DNA of 64,000 nt from assembly GCF_021696945.1 (NCBI RefSeq), contig NZ_JACYHE010000010.1:1-64000 (forward strand), in the 5' to 3' direction. Source of the DNA: Streptomyces sp. JJ36. GTDB lineage: Bacteria; Actinomycetota; Actinomycetes; Streptomycetales; Streptomycetaceae. The notes beneath the pieces were generated by a model. The model had not been told where the DNA came from. It saw only the letters and a program-made list of their open reading frames with translations, and did no database searches. Below, piece by piece: positions 51,972 through 61,901 of this stretch (its first letter is position 1; each line of letters begins with the position of its first letter). The position numbers and the translations under genes are program-made.

Positions 51972-52179
51972 CCGGGTCGGCGTGTCCGCTGCCGGCGGGC
52001 AGGCGTACCGGGCCGGCCGGAAGGGTGTCCCGTCAAGGTCGTACGGGGCCCTCGTGGCCGCCGGCCTCGGCCCGCGGGGGCGGGGGAACCGTCGGTCGCG
52101 GGCATCACCCCGGTCGCCCCGTGGTACGCGGGCCGGCCGGTACGCCCTGCCACCGTCCCGTCGACGACGACCCGTGCAC

Positions 52180-52225
52180 GCCCGGAGGGGCGGGGCGGCG
52201 GGGCCGCGCTCGCGCCCCTCCGGGC
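52180..52225. terminator. 13-bp stem hairpin between convergent genes
   Basis: A perfect inverted repeat GCCCGGAGGGGCG (52180-52192) / CGCCCCTCCGGGC (52213-52225) has a 20-nt loop. It lies just downstream of the CHRD gene (minus) and ~210 nt downstream of the plus-strand genes. It is likely a terminator. Confidence 0.7.
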
Positions 52226-52232
52226 GGCGAAG

Positions 52233-52745
52233 TCAGCGGGTGCGGCGCAACTGGCCGCGGATCGCCCCGGCGGGGAACTCCTCGTTGTGGACGTTGACGT
52301 AGAAGAAGAACGCGTCCTGCTTGATGCCCTGGAGCTCCCAGAAGGTGAGCACTCTGGCGGCGTTGCGCGGGTTCTGGTCGTGCCGGGCTCTGATGCAGTC
52401 GCTGACCTTGACCCCCACCCGCGGGGTTCTCAGCGTGACCGCGACGGGGCCCGCCTCTCCGCGCGGACCGAAGTGGATGTGCGCGGCGGTCGGGGTCTCG
52501 ATCCGGCGGACTCTCAGGGTGTAGCAGAGCAGGTCGCCCTTGATCACGTACCGGAAGCGGCCCCGGCCGTCGGGGTCACCTTCCTCCGGAACCTCCTGGG
52601 CACCGTCGAGGAACGCCCGGCCCTTGACCGTGTCGTGGTGGCGGCCGCCGCCGGTGTCGCCACCCGCGACGGCGGGACCGGCCACCGAGGTCAGGACGGC
52701 CGAGGCGGCCAGGGCCGCTGCTGCGGCGAGGGATATGGCGCGCAT
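52233..52745 (-). CDS. Secreted CHRD-domain protein
   Basis: The 170-residue protein has a Sec signal peptide (MRAISLAAAAALAASAVLTS, probable cleavage after AVA). A CHRD domain follows with FLDGAQEVPEEGDPDGRG, FRYVIKGDLLCYTLRV, ETPTAAHIHFGPRGEAGPVAVTL and FPAGAIRGQL. CHRD domains are found in extracellular bacterial proteins of unclear function. AAGGAG lies before the ATG at 52745. Confidence 0.9.
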   Translation of the reverse strand: MRAISLAAAAALAASAVLTSVAGPAVAGGDTGGGRHHDTVKGRAFLDGAQEVPEEGDPDGRGRFRYVIKGDLLCYTLRVRRIETPTAAHIHFGPRGEAGPVAVTLRTPRVGVKVSDCIRARHDQNPRNAARVLTFWELQGIKQDAFFFYVNVHNEEFPAGAIRGQLRRTR

Positions 52746-53008
52746 GTCACTACTCCTTGTGTACGGAGGGGGGTTGCCCTTGCACCGTATGTGAGGAGCG
52801 GTGCGAATGCTCGCGGACGAGGCATTCAGGTCATATGCGGTAATCTCCGCCCCGCGGGGCCGCGGGCCGAGCCGGACGGAAGTCCACGCTGATCAGCGGC
52901 AGGCGCCGCAGGTAGGATGCCTGCCCCGTCGCGCGTCACCGTTCGTGCCCGGGCGGACGCTCCGGAGCTCCCGCCGGGGCGCAGGTGCCGAACCAGGAGG
53001 ACAGCCCC

Positions 53009-53560
53009 ATGGCCGACCCCGCACAGGGTCACTCTCCGTACCAGGACGCCCGGCACCCGGGTGAGGAGCCGCCACCGCATGCACTGCTCGCGCCGGTGAC
53101 GGGGCTGCTCGGAACCTGGGTCGGCCGGGGGAGCGGCGGGTACCCCACGCTCGCCGAGGACTTCGTCTACGGGCAGCAGGTCACCTTCAGCCACGACGGC
53201 CGCCCCTTCCTCCACTACGAGGCACGTGCCTGGCTGCTCGACGCCGACGGCGCACCCTTGCGTCCCTCGGCCCGGGAGAGCGGCTGGTGGCGGCTGCAGC
53301 CCGAGGGGCGGGTGGAGGCGCTGATCACCCAGCCCACCGGGGTCGCCGAGCTCCTGACCGGCCGGGTGAGTGCCGGCGCGGTCGAACTCGCCAGCCACCA
53401 GGTGGCCCTGGCGCCCACCGCCAAGCAGGTCGACGCCACCCGTCGGCACTACACCCTGACCGACCGGGACACGCTCGACTTCCGGCACGACCTCCAGGCG
53501 GTGGGCCGGCCGTTGCAGCACCACCTCTCGGCACGGCTCCGGCGTGCCGCCGAAGGCTAG
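53009..53560 (+). CDS. FABP-like/nitrobindin family protein
   Basis: The 183-residue beta-barrel protein has the nitrobindin signature [45 protein letters not shown] and the C-terminal His-containing [15 protein letters not shown]. The latter His is the proximal haem ligand in characterised nitrobindins (peroxynitrite isomerases). CCAGGAGGA precedes the ATG. It is a cytosolic, probably haem-binding protein. No operon partner is evident. Confidence 0.88.
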   Translation: MADPAQGHSPYQDARHPGEEPPPHALLAPVTGLLGTWVGRGSGGYPTLAEDFVYGQQVTFSHDGRPFLHYEARAWLLDADGAPLRPSARESGWWRLQPEGRVEALITQPTGVAELLTGRVSAGAVELASHQVALAPTAKQVDATRRHYTLTDRDTLDFRHDLQAVGRPLQHHLSARLRRAAEG

Positions 53561-53774
53561 GCACGCAGAAGGCCGTTGCCCTGTGGTGAAGCGCCGTCCG
53601 CTCGTTGGTCCGGGCGGCGCGGGGACGCCCGGCCGTCCGTGTGGCTCAACGCGTTCGGGTCAGCGAGACCGCGGTGGTGATCAAGCGTTTGCGGCAGTAC
53701 GGGCAGATGCCACTCGGTCGGCAAGCGCGGCTGTGTCCTCCGGGACTGCGGCAGCGGCACCCCTCGTCATCCGG

Positions 53775-54503
53775 CTACGAACGGGATCGCCCGGACACGT
53801 CCTGGACCGCGGCCGCGTCCGATGCGGCTTCCTCCACGAGGTAGACCGGCGGGTCGGAGAACTCGACTCCGTGTGCGAGAAGACGCTCCACCACCTGGCC
53901 GCTGAACATGCGGACAGGAGCGACGGGGTAGGTCTCACCGTCCACCTGGTACGTCTCTGCGACGGCTATGCCACGACGCTGCAGAAAGTCCAGGTTTCCG
54001 GGGGTGAGGACCCTTCTGCCGTCGTGCGCGATCATCCAGAGGCCGGTGGTTCCCTGGTCGAACTCCAGTGCTCCGGCAACGACGACGGGTTCGGGGAGGG
54101 TGGGTGCCGTCGCGAGCTCCCAGAGCCCGTCGGTCTGCCTTCGCAGCCACTCCGGACCCGTCGCGACGGGTGCCAGCAGATCGGTCAAGGCGTCGTTCGC
54201 CAGTACCGTCTCCTCGTCCTCGGAGTCCAGGAGGACGGGGCGTCCCTGCTGAAGCGGGGCGGCACCTTCGGGGACCAGGCAGAGTTCCGCTCCGTAGGAC
54301 GTGGGGGAGTCCTCTTCGTCCGGGGAGAAGGTGTAGAGCAGGTCGGCCTGGAGCCCGCGGGCACGCAGCGCGGACAGCGCCGGCAGCAGGGCGGCCTGCG
54401 TGCCGGTCCACTGGCACGGGTCCCGGGGGACCGCCCCGTGGGCAGTCATCGTTTCGGCAACCTCTGGGCTGGGCGCCGTCAACACACTGTGCACGACCTG
54501 CAT
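53775..54503 (-). CDS. Uncharacterised protein
   Basis: The 242-residue soluble protein is not recognised. Features include MQVVHSVLTAPSPEVAETM, CLVPEGAAPLQQGRPVLLDS, FDQGTTGLWMIAHDGRRVLT and VDGETYPVAPVRMFSGQVVE. It is mixed alpha/beta with many acidic residues. The ribosome binding site (GGGGGATGATG) is weak. It is divergent from the Imm5-like gene, with a 220-nt shared upstream region. After its TAG stop the same frame stays open for a Cys-rich stretch (see findings). It could be an SMI1/KNR4-unrelated immunity-type protein, but nothing proves this. Confidence 0.6.
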   Translation of the reverse strand: MQVVHSVLTAPSPEVAETMTAHGAVPRDPCQWTGTQAALLPALSALRARGLQADLLYTFSPDEEDSPTSYGAELCLVPEGAAPLQQGRPVLLDSEDEETVLANDALTDLLAPVATGPEWLRRQTDGLWELATAPTLPEPVVVAGALEFDQGTTGLWMIAHDGRRVLTPGNLDFLQRRGIAVAETYQVDGETYPVAPVRMFSGQVVERLLAHGVEFSDPPVYLVEEAASDAAAVQDVSGRSRS

Positions 54504-54723
54504 GGAGCATCATCCCCCGATCCGCGTGTCCGCCCAGCACGGTACAGGGGGTGCTCGGAGGTGAGCAGCACGGTGCGGACCCGGCGCACCGGGGCCCTCT
54601 GAACAAGGTCGGGCACGGCAACTCCCGGCCGGTTCGGGAACGTGGCACGCGCGGATTCGAGGACAATCGTTCGATCCCCTATGGTCGAGGATCTGCCAGA
54701 CACCGGGCTGAGGAGTGCCGGCG

Positions 54724-55239
54724 ATGATCCTCCCGAAGGTCCGGGACCCCCGCTTCGTGACGATCCGCCGCGGGGGGACCCTCACGGACGCGGATCACCA
54801 TCTGCTCGCTCTGTGGGCGGCATCGTGCGCGGAGCACGTTCTCGGCCACTTCGAGTCGGCTCGGCCTGAGGACCCACGGCCGCGTCAGGCGATCGAGCAT
54901 GCCCGCGCCTGGGCGCGTGGCGAGGTCAGGATGATGCAGGCCCGTGCCGCGGGCGGCCACGCCATGGGCGCGGCCCGGGACCTGCGCGGGGCGGCACGGC
55001 ATGCCGCGTACGCCGCCGGCCAGGCCGGGGCCGTCGCACACGTCGCCGCGCACGAACTCGGTGCGGCCGCCTACGCGATCAAGGCCATACGCGCCGCTGC
55101 CCCGGAAGGGGAGGCCGAGGCGGCAGGGCGGAGCGAGTGCCGGTGGCAGCGCGACCAGCTCCCGGAGGCGATCCGCGAGCTGGTATTGGATGACCAGCGT
55201 TTGCGGAACGACATCTGCTGGTCGGTGTTCGACTGCTGA
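54724..55239 (+). CDS. Imm5-like putative immunity protein
   Basis: The 171-residue, all-helical protein has ADHHLLALWAASCAEHVLGHF, PRQAIEHARAWARGEVRMMQARA and a long Ala-rich helix (ARHAAYAAGQAGAVAHVAAHE) ending RNDICWSVFDC. This matches the 'putative immunity protein' (Imm5-like) pattern seen in polymorphic toxin neighbourhoods. ATG at 54724 has GAGGAG upstream; a GTG at 54715 is possible. No toxin gene is adjacent. It abuts the end of the BREX operon. Confidence 0.75.
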   Translation: MILPKVRDPRFVTIRRGGTLTDADHHLLALWAASCAEHVLGHFESARPEDPRPRQAIEHARAWARGEVRMMQARAAGGHAMGAARDLRGAARHAAYAAGQAGAVAHVAAHELGAAAYAIKAIRAAAPEGEAEAAGRSECRWQRDQLPEAIRELVLDDQRLRNDICWSVFDC

Positions 55240-55408
55240 GCGCGCGCCGTGACCTCCTCCGGGGCAGGGATACTCGGAGGTGATGGTAGGCCCGGCCTGC
55301 GAACGAGAAGGGCGCGAGAGCGTGGGTGGCATCGGCCCGCGTAGGTGTGCCGCGGCTGCCGTCCCCGCACGCCCGCCACAGCTTCGACGTCTCGGGGCCG
55401 GTCCGCCG

Positions 55409-57577
55409 TCACATGGCCTGGCCGGAGGAGAAGTGCTTCGGTTCTGCCAGAACCGTCCGTGCGCCGTCGAAGTCGGCCAGCCGGGCCGCCACTGTGGCGA
55501 CGGCCAGCCGTTCCGGGAGCGCTGCCGAGAACTTCAGCCCATGCACCGCACGACGGTCGACGTTCGGGAGGACGAGTGCCGGGGCTGCTTCGGCGGCCTG
55601 AACCGCGGTGCGCCACATAGGCTGGGTGAGGTCCTCCCGCAGTCGCACGTAGCAGTCCGTCGGACGCTGCACCGGGTCGGCTATGGACGAGAGAGTCGCG
55701 CCCAGTGTCGCGTTGGCCCGGTAGCCGGCCCACGTCCACCAGCGCACCTCGTTCCCCCGTCGGGCGATGACGGTCCCGCCCGGATGGACGATGTCCGGCC
55801 CGTCCGTCTCCCGTCGCTCCTGGAGGCAGACTTTCGCGCGCCGGGTGAGTGAGACGGGGGGTTCGGCGCCCAGGAGCACCTCTCGCATCGCACGTGTCAG
55901 CGCATACGAGAGCCCCGCGAGGGTGCCGCTCGACCACTTGGCCACGCCACCGCGGTCGACCGGCTCGACGAAGACCCGCTTGCGTTTCCAGTCGATGAAG
56001 GTGACCTGCCAACTGCGCCCGGACAGCAGCAGGCGCCGTGGACCCGGCCGTTCCTCGGTGAGTACCGAGGGGTCCATCCGGCCGATCTCGCTGCGTCCGG
56101 ACAGGACGGTGAACTGCGGCGGTGCGGTGAAGGAGGCGGTCAGTTCCAAGAAATGCCGCCGGCCGAAACGGTGCTCGGCCTCCGGGCCGATGAACAGCAT
56201 GCCCTGATCCGAGTCGAGGAAGCCTTCATTGGTCAGGTGACGCAACACCGGAGCGGCCGAGCGGTCGAACGGGGCCAGACCGTTCCACTGCTCGGGCCAC
56301 ACCGTGTCGCCCAGGCGGTGTTCCTGGAGCGTGGCGGCCAGCAGTTGTTGTGCGACGAGGTGGCGTGGCTCCGGTGGTGCGACGACCGGCTCCACCCATC
56401 CGCGGCCCCACAGCAGCAGCAAGCCCGCAGCCTGGAGCAGCGCGTCCTGGTGGGTGGCCAGGAACAGGCAGTTGCGCGTGGTGTCCGCCCGGCGTCCGGT
56501 CCGGCCGATGCGCTGCAGGAAGGCGGCGACGGTGCCCGGTGCGTCGATCTGGACGACACGGTCCAGGTCGCCGACGTCGATTCCGAGCTCGAGCGTGGAG
56601 GTGGCCACGATGACGCAGTCGCGTGCCTCCGCGAAGGCCTGCTCGGAGCGAGCCCGTTCATCGGCCGAGAGCGACGCGTGGGAAAGGAAGACCGTGACGC
56701 CGCGGGCGCTCAGCTCCGCGCCCAGTTCCTCCACCTGCCGCCGCGAATCGCAGAACACCAGTCGTTTCTCACCTCGGTGCAGAGCGGCGATGACCTTGGC
56801 CGCGTTGGCGAGGGAGCCCACGTGGTCGACCTCGACATCCCCCGGCGGGGGCCCCGCCGTCCCGGCTCCCGTGTCTCGGCCGGAAGATGTCGCAGAGGTG
56901 TCCGGGACACCCGGGGCGACGACCCGGCCCGGGCGACGGCCTGCGCCCGAGCCCTGGAGCCAGGTGAGCAACTGCTCCGGATTGCCCACGGTCGCGGACA
57001 GTCCGATCCGCTGAATGGGCCGCCCTGCGACCCGCTGAAGGCGCTCGAGTACGGCGAGCAAGTGCCACCCTCGGTCATCGCCGGCGAAGGCGTGCACCTC
57101 GTCGACGACGACGGCCCGGACCCCGCCCAGCAGGTGGGCGTGGTCCGTTTTCACCCCGATCAGCATGGCTTCCAGTGATTCCGGCGTCGTCAGCAGGATG
57201 TCGGGTCGTTCGGTGCGGATGTGCCGGCGCTGGGACTCCTTCGTGTCGCCGTGCCACAGCACTGCACGGCGGCCCAGCCACTGCGCGTACCCGTCGATGC
57301 GCGTCACCAGGTTGTTGAGCAGGGCTTTGAGCGGGCAGAGGTAGAGGACCGAGGTGCCCGCCCAGCCGTGCGCGGACATGGCCGAGAGGACCGGCAGACA
57401 CGCGGCCTCGGTCTTGCCCCCGGCCGTGGGGGCCAGCAGCACGGTGTCCTCGCCGTCCAGCACCGGATCGATCGCCGCTCGCTGCAGTGGCCGCAGGTCG
57501 GACCAGCCGAGCGTGTTCACCACATGGTGCTGGATGACGGGATCGAGGCGGTCCACGGGGTTCACCGGCGGCGTCAT
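55409..57577 (-). CDS. brxHI: BREX type 2 helicase (BrxHI, Lhr-like DEAD/DEAH helicase)
   Basis: The 722-residue superfamily 2 helicase has Walker A VLLAPTAGGKTEAACLP, motif Ic YLCPLKALLNNL, TTPESLEAML, DEVH box VVDEVHAFAGDDRG, motif III LSATVGNP, and motifs V/VI VATSTLELGIDVGDLDRV and FLQRIGRTGRR. The C-terminal ~300 residues are specific to the Lhr-like group. ATG at 57577 (or the adjacent GTG at 57580) overlaps the brxD stop. It is the last gene of the BREX-2 operon. It probably remodels DNA or nucleoprotein during phage exclusion. Confidence 0.88.
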   Translation of the reverse strand: MTPPVNPVDRLDPVIQHHVVNTLGWSDLRPLQRAAIDPVLDGEDTVLLAPTAGGKTEAACLPVLSAMSAHGWAGTSVLYLCPLKALLNNLVTRIDGYAQWLGRRAVLWHGDTKESQRRHIRTERPDILLTTPESLEAMLIGVKTDHAHLLGGVRAVVVDEVHAFAGDDRGWHLLAVLERLQRVAGRPIQRIGLSATVGNPEQLLTWLQGSGAGRRPGRVVAPGVPDTSATSSGRDTGAGTAGPPPGDVEVDHVGSLANAAKVIAALHRGEKRLVFCDSRRQVEELGAELSARGVTVFLSHASLSADERARSEQAFAEARDCVIVATSTLELGIDVGDLDRVVQIDAPGTVAAFLQRIGRTGRRADTTRNCLFLATHQDALLQAAGLLLLWGRGWVEPVVAPPEPRHLVAQQLLAATLQEHRLGDTVWPEQWNGLAPFDRSAAPVLRHLTNEGFLDSDQGMLFIGPEAEHRFGRRHFLELTASFTAPPQFTVLSGRSEIGRMDPSVLTEERPGPRRLLLSGRSWQVTFIDWKRKRVFVEPVDRGGVAKWSSGTLAGLSYALTRAMREVLLGAEPPVSLTRRAKVCLQERRETDGPDIVHPGGTVIARRGNEVRWWTWAGYRANATLGATLSSIADPVQRPTDCYVRLREDLTQPMWRTAVQAAEAAPALVLPNVDRRAVHGLKFSAALPERLAVATVAARLADFDGARTVLAEPKHFSSGQAM

Positions 57578-58902
57578 CACAGCTCCAGCTCGACGTCATC
57601 GGCGGACGCCGATGCGGCGAGGTTCCGTTCGATGTCGTTGAGCTCGGTATGCGCCACCGTCAGCCGGTAGTGCTGTCGCGGGTCGAAGTCTGGGAACTGG
57701 TCGATACGGTCCAGGACGTCGCCCACCAGCTTCTTCAGGAACAGCCGCGGCGCCACGCCGGCCTTCCCGCCGAGCGCTCCGCCCACCGCTCGGGCGAGGT
57801 CGGCGATGTACGTGTCGTCTGCCAGGGAACGGATCCGGTCGTCCGCGTCGGCCCCGGAAGCGTAGAGGTCACGGATCGTCGTACCGAGCTCCGCCAGAGA
57901 TTCCTGCGTGAACCCCGTCAGCCGCAGTTGCACGGCGCGCGGGTTGTCGAAGCGTGGATCGGTGGTGAAGTCCGTGGCGAGGCGCTGGGCGAGGGGCGCG
58001 AGGCGCTGGACCCCCTGCCGGCCCTCGTAGAACGCAGGTGTTCCGGTGATGACGAGGTAGAGGCCGGGGAACCGGCCGGAGTGGACCTCGTCGATCAGTT
58101 GCCGCAGCGCGTTGAGCGCCTTGTCACGGGCGTCCGACCGGACTCTCTGTAGAGTCTCCACCTCGTCCAGCACGACGAAGAGCCCACGGTGACCGGAGTC
58201 CCGCAGGACGGTCAGCAACCCTTGCAGGAAGCCCAGGGCGCCGAAGTGGTCGAGGTCGCCGCGCACGCCCGCGGAGCGCCGGGCGGCGGAAGCGACATGA
58301 GGCTGGCCGCCGAGCCAGGCGAGGACGGCAGCCGCCGTGGCCTCGTCTCCGTCGCCGAGCGCGGTGCGGTAGCCGCGCAGCGCCGTCGCGAAGGACGGGG
58401 CATGTCGCGACACCTCGGTCAGCCGGCTGGTCAGCAGGCGTTCCACTGCTCCGTCCAGTTCGGCCTCGTCCGTGCCGGCGGCGAGAGAGTCCTCCTCCAG
58501 AGCATAGAACCACGCGTCCACCACGGGCCGCAGCGCGCTCGGCGGGAAGCTCGTCGTGGTCAGTCGCTCCGTGAGCCGGCGGTACACGGTCTCCAGCTTG
58601 TGCAGCGGGGTCTCCGTCTCGGAGATCTGGATCTCGGAGACGGCGAAGTTTCGCTGCTTGGCGCGCTCGGCGAGCCAGCGGGTGAAGAACGTCTTGCCGG
58701 ATCCGTACTCGCCTCGTACGGCCTTGAAGACGGAGCCGCCGGAGGCGACCGCGTCGAGTTCCGCGTCGAGCGCGGACTCGAAGCGGTCCAGCCCGGTCGC
58801 GAGCAGATCCAGACCGCTCTCGGGGACGGCGCCGCGCCGGAGGGCGTCGATGGCGGTGCGCCGCCGGACTGCGGAGACGGCGGAGGAACGAGGGTCGGTC
58901 AT
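57577..58902 (-). CDS. brxD: BREX system ATP-binding protein BrxD
   Basis: The 441-residue AAA+ ATPase has RRGAVPESGLDLLATGLDRF, Walker A VRGEYGSGKTFFTRWLAERA, Walker B GLFVVLDEVETLQRVRSD and sensor-like YLVITGTPAFYEG. A C-terminal VGGALGGKAGVAPRLFLKKL region resembles a winged helix. This is the DUF2791/BrxD family found downstream of pglZ in type 2 BREX loci. The start at 58902 has only weak upstream purines. Its stop overlaps brxHI, and it follows pglZ after a 98-nt gap. Confidence 0.9.
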   Translation of the reverse strand: MTDPRSSAVSAVRRRTAIDALRRGAVPESGLDLLATGLDRFESALDAELDAVASGGSVFKAVRGEYGSGKTFFTRWLAERAKQRNFAVSEIQISETETPLHKLETVYRRLTERLTTTSFPPSALRPVVDAWFYALEEDSLAAGTDEAELDGAVERLLTSRLTEVSRHAPSFATALRGYRTALGDGDEATAAAVLAWLGGQPHVASAARRSAGVRGDLDHFGALGFLQGLLTVLRDSGHRGLFVVLDEVETLQRVRSDARDKALNALRQLIDEVHSGRFPGLYLVITGTPAFYEGRQGVQRLAPLAQRLATDFTTDPRFDNPRAVQLRLTGFTQESLAELGTTIRDLYASGADADDRIRSLADDTYIADLARAVGGALGGKAGVAPRLFLKKLVGDVLDRIDQFPDFDPRQHYRLTVAHTELNDIERNLAASASADDVELEL

Positions 58903-59000
58903 CCGCTGATTTTCCCATCCGTGAGGAACCGGTTGCGCCCCGCTCGCTTTCCGGTAGCCGGCGTATCGGGCCCCGGGCGTGGCGCGACACTGCGGCGTGC

Positions 59001-61901
59001 TCAGCCCAGACCGAACTGGGCCCGCAGCAAGGGGAGATCCAAACGCACCGTACGGCCGTCCGGGAGCGTTTCGAGCACCTGCACACCGTCGTAGTTGAGC
59101 AGCTGGCGCAGGATCGCGGCGAAGCCGTCCGCCCGGGTGGCCGGGTACGAGACGCGTTGCGCCAGGGCGGTGACCGGCAGGGTACCGCCGGCGTCCAGCA
59201 GCGCCCGGATCGCCTGTTCCACCTTCTCCATCGGCGGCTTCCGGGCGAGCAGGCCGATCTGGCCCTGGAAGACCTCCGACGCGAAGAGAGCCGTCACCAG
59301 GGCGTCCTGGGGATCCACCACCTCCGGTGTGACGAGGGCGCCCGCGTCCTCCGGGGCGGGAACCAGGGACACGTCGAACAGCGAGTCGTGGGTGCGCGCG
59401 AACTCCTCCTGCGACTTCTTCGGCCGCCGGCGGTCCGGTCGCTTCAGCGACGGAGCCGGTTCGAGCGCAGGTGCGGAGCCCGTCTCCTGCGGCCGCTCGC
59501 CGAGAAGCCACCAGAGGGGTCGCTGGTCTCCCAGCTCCCGCCATCCGGGAGGGGGAGCGGCCCCGAAGGGGAGGAAGGCCAGCACCGGGATGCTGAACTC
59601 TGCCAGTGAGGCCCCGCCGTGGTAACCGGCCTTCCGGGCCGTGTACCGGGAGTCGGCGTCCCACAACGCCACGATGGAGCCACCCGGCTCCGGTGCGACC
59701 ACCCGGGGTCCGCGCAGCTCGACCTCCGCGGGGCCGACCTCGCCGCCCGGGGGCCGGTGGCGCGCGGACGACGGCGAGTCGGCCGCGGCCTTCTCGCCGT
59801 GCCGGTCCACCACGTGCCCGTGGTCACTGGTGATCACGACGGCCATGCCCTGTGCGGCGGCAGCCCGCAACAGGTCCAGGAGCGCCGGGATGTGCTCAGC
59901 CCTCCAGGTGCCGTCGCCCAGCTTCTGCTCCTTGGCGAGCCGGTCGTCGACGGCGTTGAGGACGACGGCCACATGGGTACGGCCGTCCGCCAGCGCCTCG
60001 GTCAGCGCGGGCCCGAAGGTCTCTCCGGCACTCTCGGCACGCAGGTCGTCCTTGTGGAACACGGCGGCCGGCGCCCCGCCCCACAGCGGAAGCCCGGCGA
60101 ACAGCCTGCTCTCGTCCTGCTGCGACCCCTGTAGGAGTCTCCCCGCGAACAGCGAGGTGCGGGAGACGGCGGTGACCGTCGGGAGCGCCGCGGCCATGGC
60201 GCGCCGCCGCGGAGCGCCCTCGGCGACCGGGTCGAACTCGGCCCAGGAGGCCCGCAGCTCCTCGCCCAGTTCGGTGGCGATGGCCGCGCTCATCCCGTCC
60301 ACGACCAGCAGCAGGACACGCCGTTCCGTGCCGGACCGGACGACCGGCTTCACCACCCGCTCCAGGAACGTCTCCACCGTGAGCATCGTTCCGGGGTCCG
60401 TTCCCGCCGCGGTCCAGATCGCCAGGGAGCGGGCGAAGGAGCGGTCGATCTCGTGGCGCCGCTCCCGCACCGCCGCGGTCAGCCGGTCGTACGCCGCCCG
60501 CAGCGCCGGGTCGGGGTCGCCGCCGGCCTCGATGTGCTCCAGGGCGCGGTCGACCCATCCGGTCTCCGTCAGATGCCGGGAGAGAGCGTCGGCGACGGTG
60601 GGCGCCTCGGACGCCGGCTCCCCGGACAGCCACTGGACGAGTCGCTGGGCCATGCGGGTCCGTTCGATGCGCGCACGCACCTCCGGGGCACCGGCCCGGA
60701 GGTGGTCGCTCAGGGCGTGCACCGCCGGGACGAGCCGGTCCTGCTCACCTGCGGCGAGTGCGTTCCCCACGGCGCGGAACCGGGCGTCCAGGCCGGCCGG
60801 AAGGAGAGGGCTGCTCCGGGTGGCCGCCTCGGCACCGAACTGCCGGGCCAGCACGGACGCCCGTTCCAGCACCGTGTCGCTGGTGCGACGCGCCTCCCGT
60901 ACGTCCTCCGGGCCGGTGCCGCCGGCCCCGTCCACCACGGCGAGCAGCCCGCCGACGTACTCCTCCGCGGCCCGGCCGAAGGCGGTGGCCAGCGCGTCGA
61001 ACTGCTCGCCCTCCGCCGGAGGGCGTTCCCCGAACCAGCGCTCGGCCCGGCCGCGGGCCGTGTAGGTGGCCGCGTCCGGCTCCGCATGGCACCACAGGGC
61101 TGCGCAGACCAGGCCGAAGGCCACCGCGTCCGGGCCGTGTTCGGCATGGACCAGGGCGACCAGGGCACGCCCGGCGAGTCCGCCCTGGTCCTCCTCACCG
61201 AGGAACTCCGCCAGCCCGGACCGCTCCGGGCCGCGCAGCTCCAGCAGCCGTTGCGGCCCTCCCGGAGCGAGTGACCAGCCCAGCAGCGTGTGGATGTCGA
61301 GGCTGCCGCCGGTCGGTGCCGTGTGCTCGGCGGAGGCCGTCCCCTCCGCGTACCGGCCCAGTCTCAGCCGGCGCAGAGCGAGGGCGGACAGTGCGGTGCG
61401 CCGCGACAGCATGCCCCCGGCCAGGCGCGGCCAGCCCCCCGGGGGCGCCGCGTCGAGCAGCGCCTCGGCGGCCCAGTTGTCCTCCTTGAGCCGCCGGTCG
61501 ACCTGGTGGGCGCCGAACGCCTCCCGTACCACGTCCCAGCGGTCCACCGCGTCGATGCGCTGTTTGTGCGCTCGGGCCAGGATCGCCGGGTCGAGTTCGT
61601 TCTGCTCGCGGTCGGTCAGGACCACGAGCACGGCCGGGCCGGTCGCCTCCTCCGCGAGGTGGTCCAGCACCAGTTCGTGGACGGCCAGCGGAGAGGCCGC
61701 CGCCGCGATGCGTGCCGTGTTCCCGTCGTCCCAGAACGGTTCGTCCGGGCCGTCCCACTGCGGTGCGGAGCGCAGCAGCACGGCGCGCCGCCTGCCCCGG
61801 CCGACGAGGGAGTCGGCGAGCGAGCTCTGACCGGACAGGTACTGGGTGAGCGTCGCGAGGTTCAGCCGTACCGCGACGCTGTTGCTCGTCACCGTGCTCA
61901 T
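59001..61901 (-). CDS. pglZ: BREX-2 phosphatase-domain protein PglZ
   Basis: The 966-residue protein begins [20 protein letters not shown]. Its alkaline-phosphatase-like PglZ domain has [36 protein letters not shown] and [17 protein letters not shown]-terminal winged-helix-like tail ([38 protein letters not shown]) follows. PglZ is the hallmark of BREX and phage growth limitation. ATG at 61901 overlaps the pglY stop (ATGA), so the two are translationally coupled. Confidence 0.95.
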   Translation of the reverse strand: MSTVTSNSVAVRLNLATLTQYLSGQSSLADSLVGRGRRRAVLLRSAPQWDGPDEPFWDDGNTARIAAAASPLAVHELVLDHLAEEATGPAVLVVLTDREQNELDPAILARAHKQRIDAVDRWDVVREAFGAHQVDRRLKEDNWAAEALLDAAPPGGWPRLAGGMLSRRTALSALALRRLRLGRYAEGTASAEHTAPTGGSLDIHTLLGWSLAPGGPQRLLELRGPERSGLAEFLGEEDQGGLAGRALVALVHAEHGPDAVAFGLVCAALWCHAEPDAATYTARGRAERWFGERPPAEGEQFDALATAFGRAAEEYVGGLLAVVDGAGGTGPEDVREARRTSDTVLERASVLARQFGAEAATRSSPLLPAGLDARFRAVGNALAAGEQDRLVPAVHALSDHLRAGAPEVRARIERTRMAQRLVQWLSGEPASEAPTVADALSRHLTETGWVDRALEHIEAGGDPDPALRAAYDRLTAAVRERRHEIDRSFARSLAIWTAAGTDPGTMLTVETFLERVVKPVVRSGTERRVLLLVVDGMSAAIATELGEELRASWAEFDPVAEGAPRRRAMAAALPTVTAVSRTSLFAGRLLQGSQQDESRLFAGLPLWGGAPAAVFHKDDLRAESAGETFGPALTEALADGRTHVAVVLNAVDDRLAKEQKLGDGTWRAEHIPALLDLLRAAAAQGMAVVITSDHGHVVDRHGEKAAADSPSSARHRPPGGEVGPAEVELRGPRVVAPEPGGSIVALWDADSRYTARKAGYHGGASLAEFSIPVLAFLPFGAAPPPGWRELGDQRPLWWLLGERPQETGSAPALEPAPSLKRPDRRRPKKSQEEFARTHDSLFDVSLVPAPEDAGALVTPEVVDPQDALVTALFASEVFQGQIGLLARKPPMEKVEQAIRALLDAGGTLPVTALAQRVSYPATRADGFAAILRQLLNYDGVQVLETLPDGRTVRLDLPLLRAQFGLG

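Noticed and set aside
53561..53774. Possible insertion-sequence remnant between the nitrobindin-like gene and the unknown gene
   Set aside because: Translations in all frames gave no transposase motif, and no terminal inverted repeats or target duplication were found.
58903..59000. 98-nt gap inside the BREX operon considered for a small gene
   Set aside because: No reading frame with a start and ribosome binding site fits; it is probably a spacer or an internal promoter.
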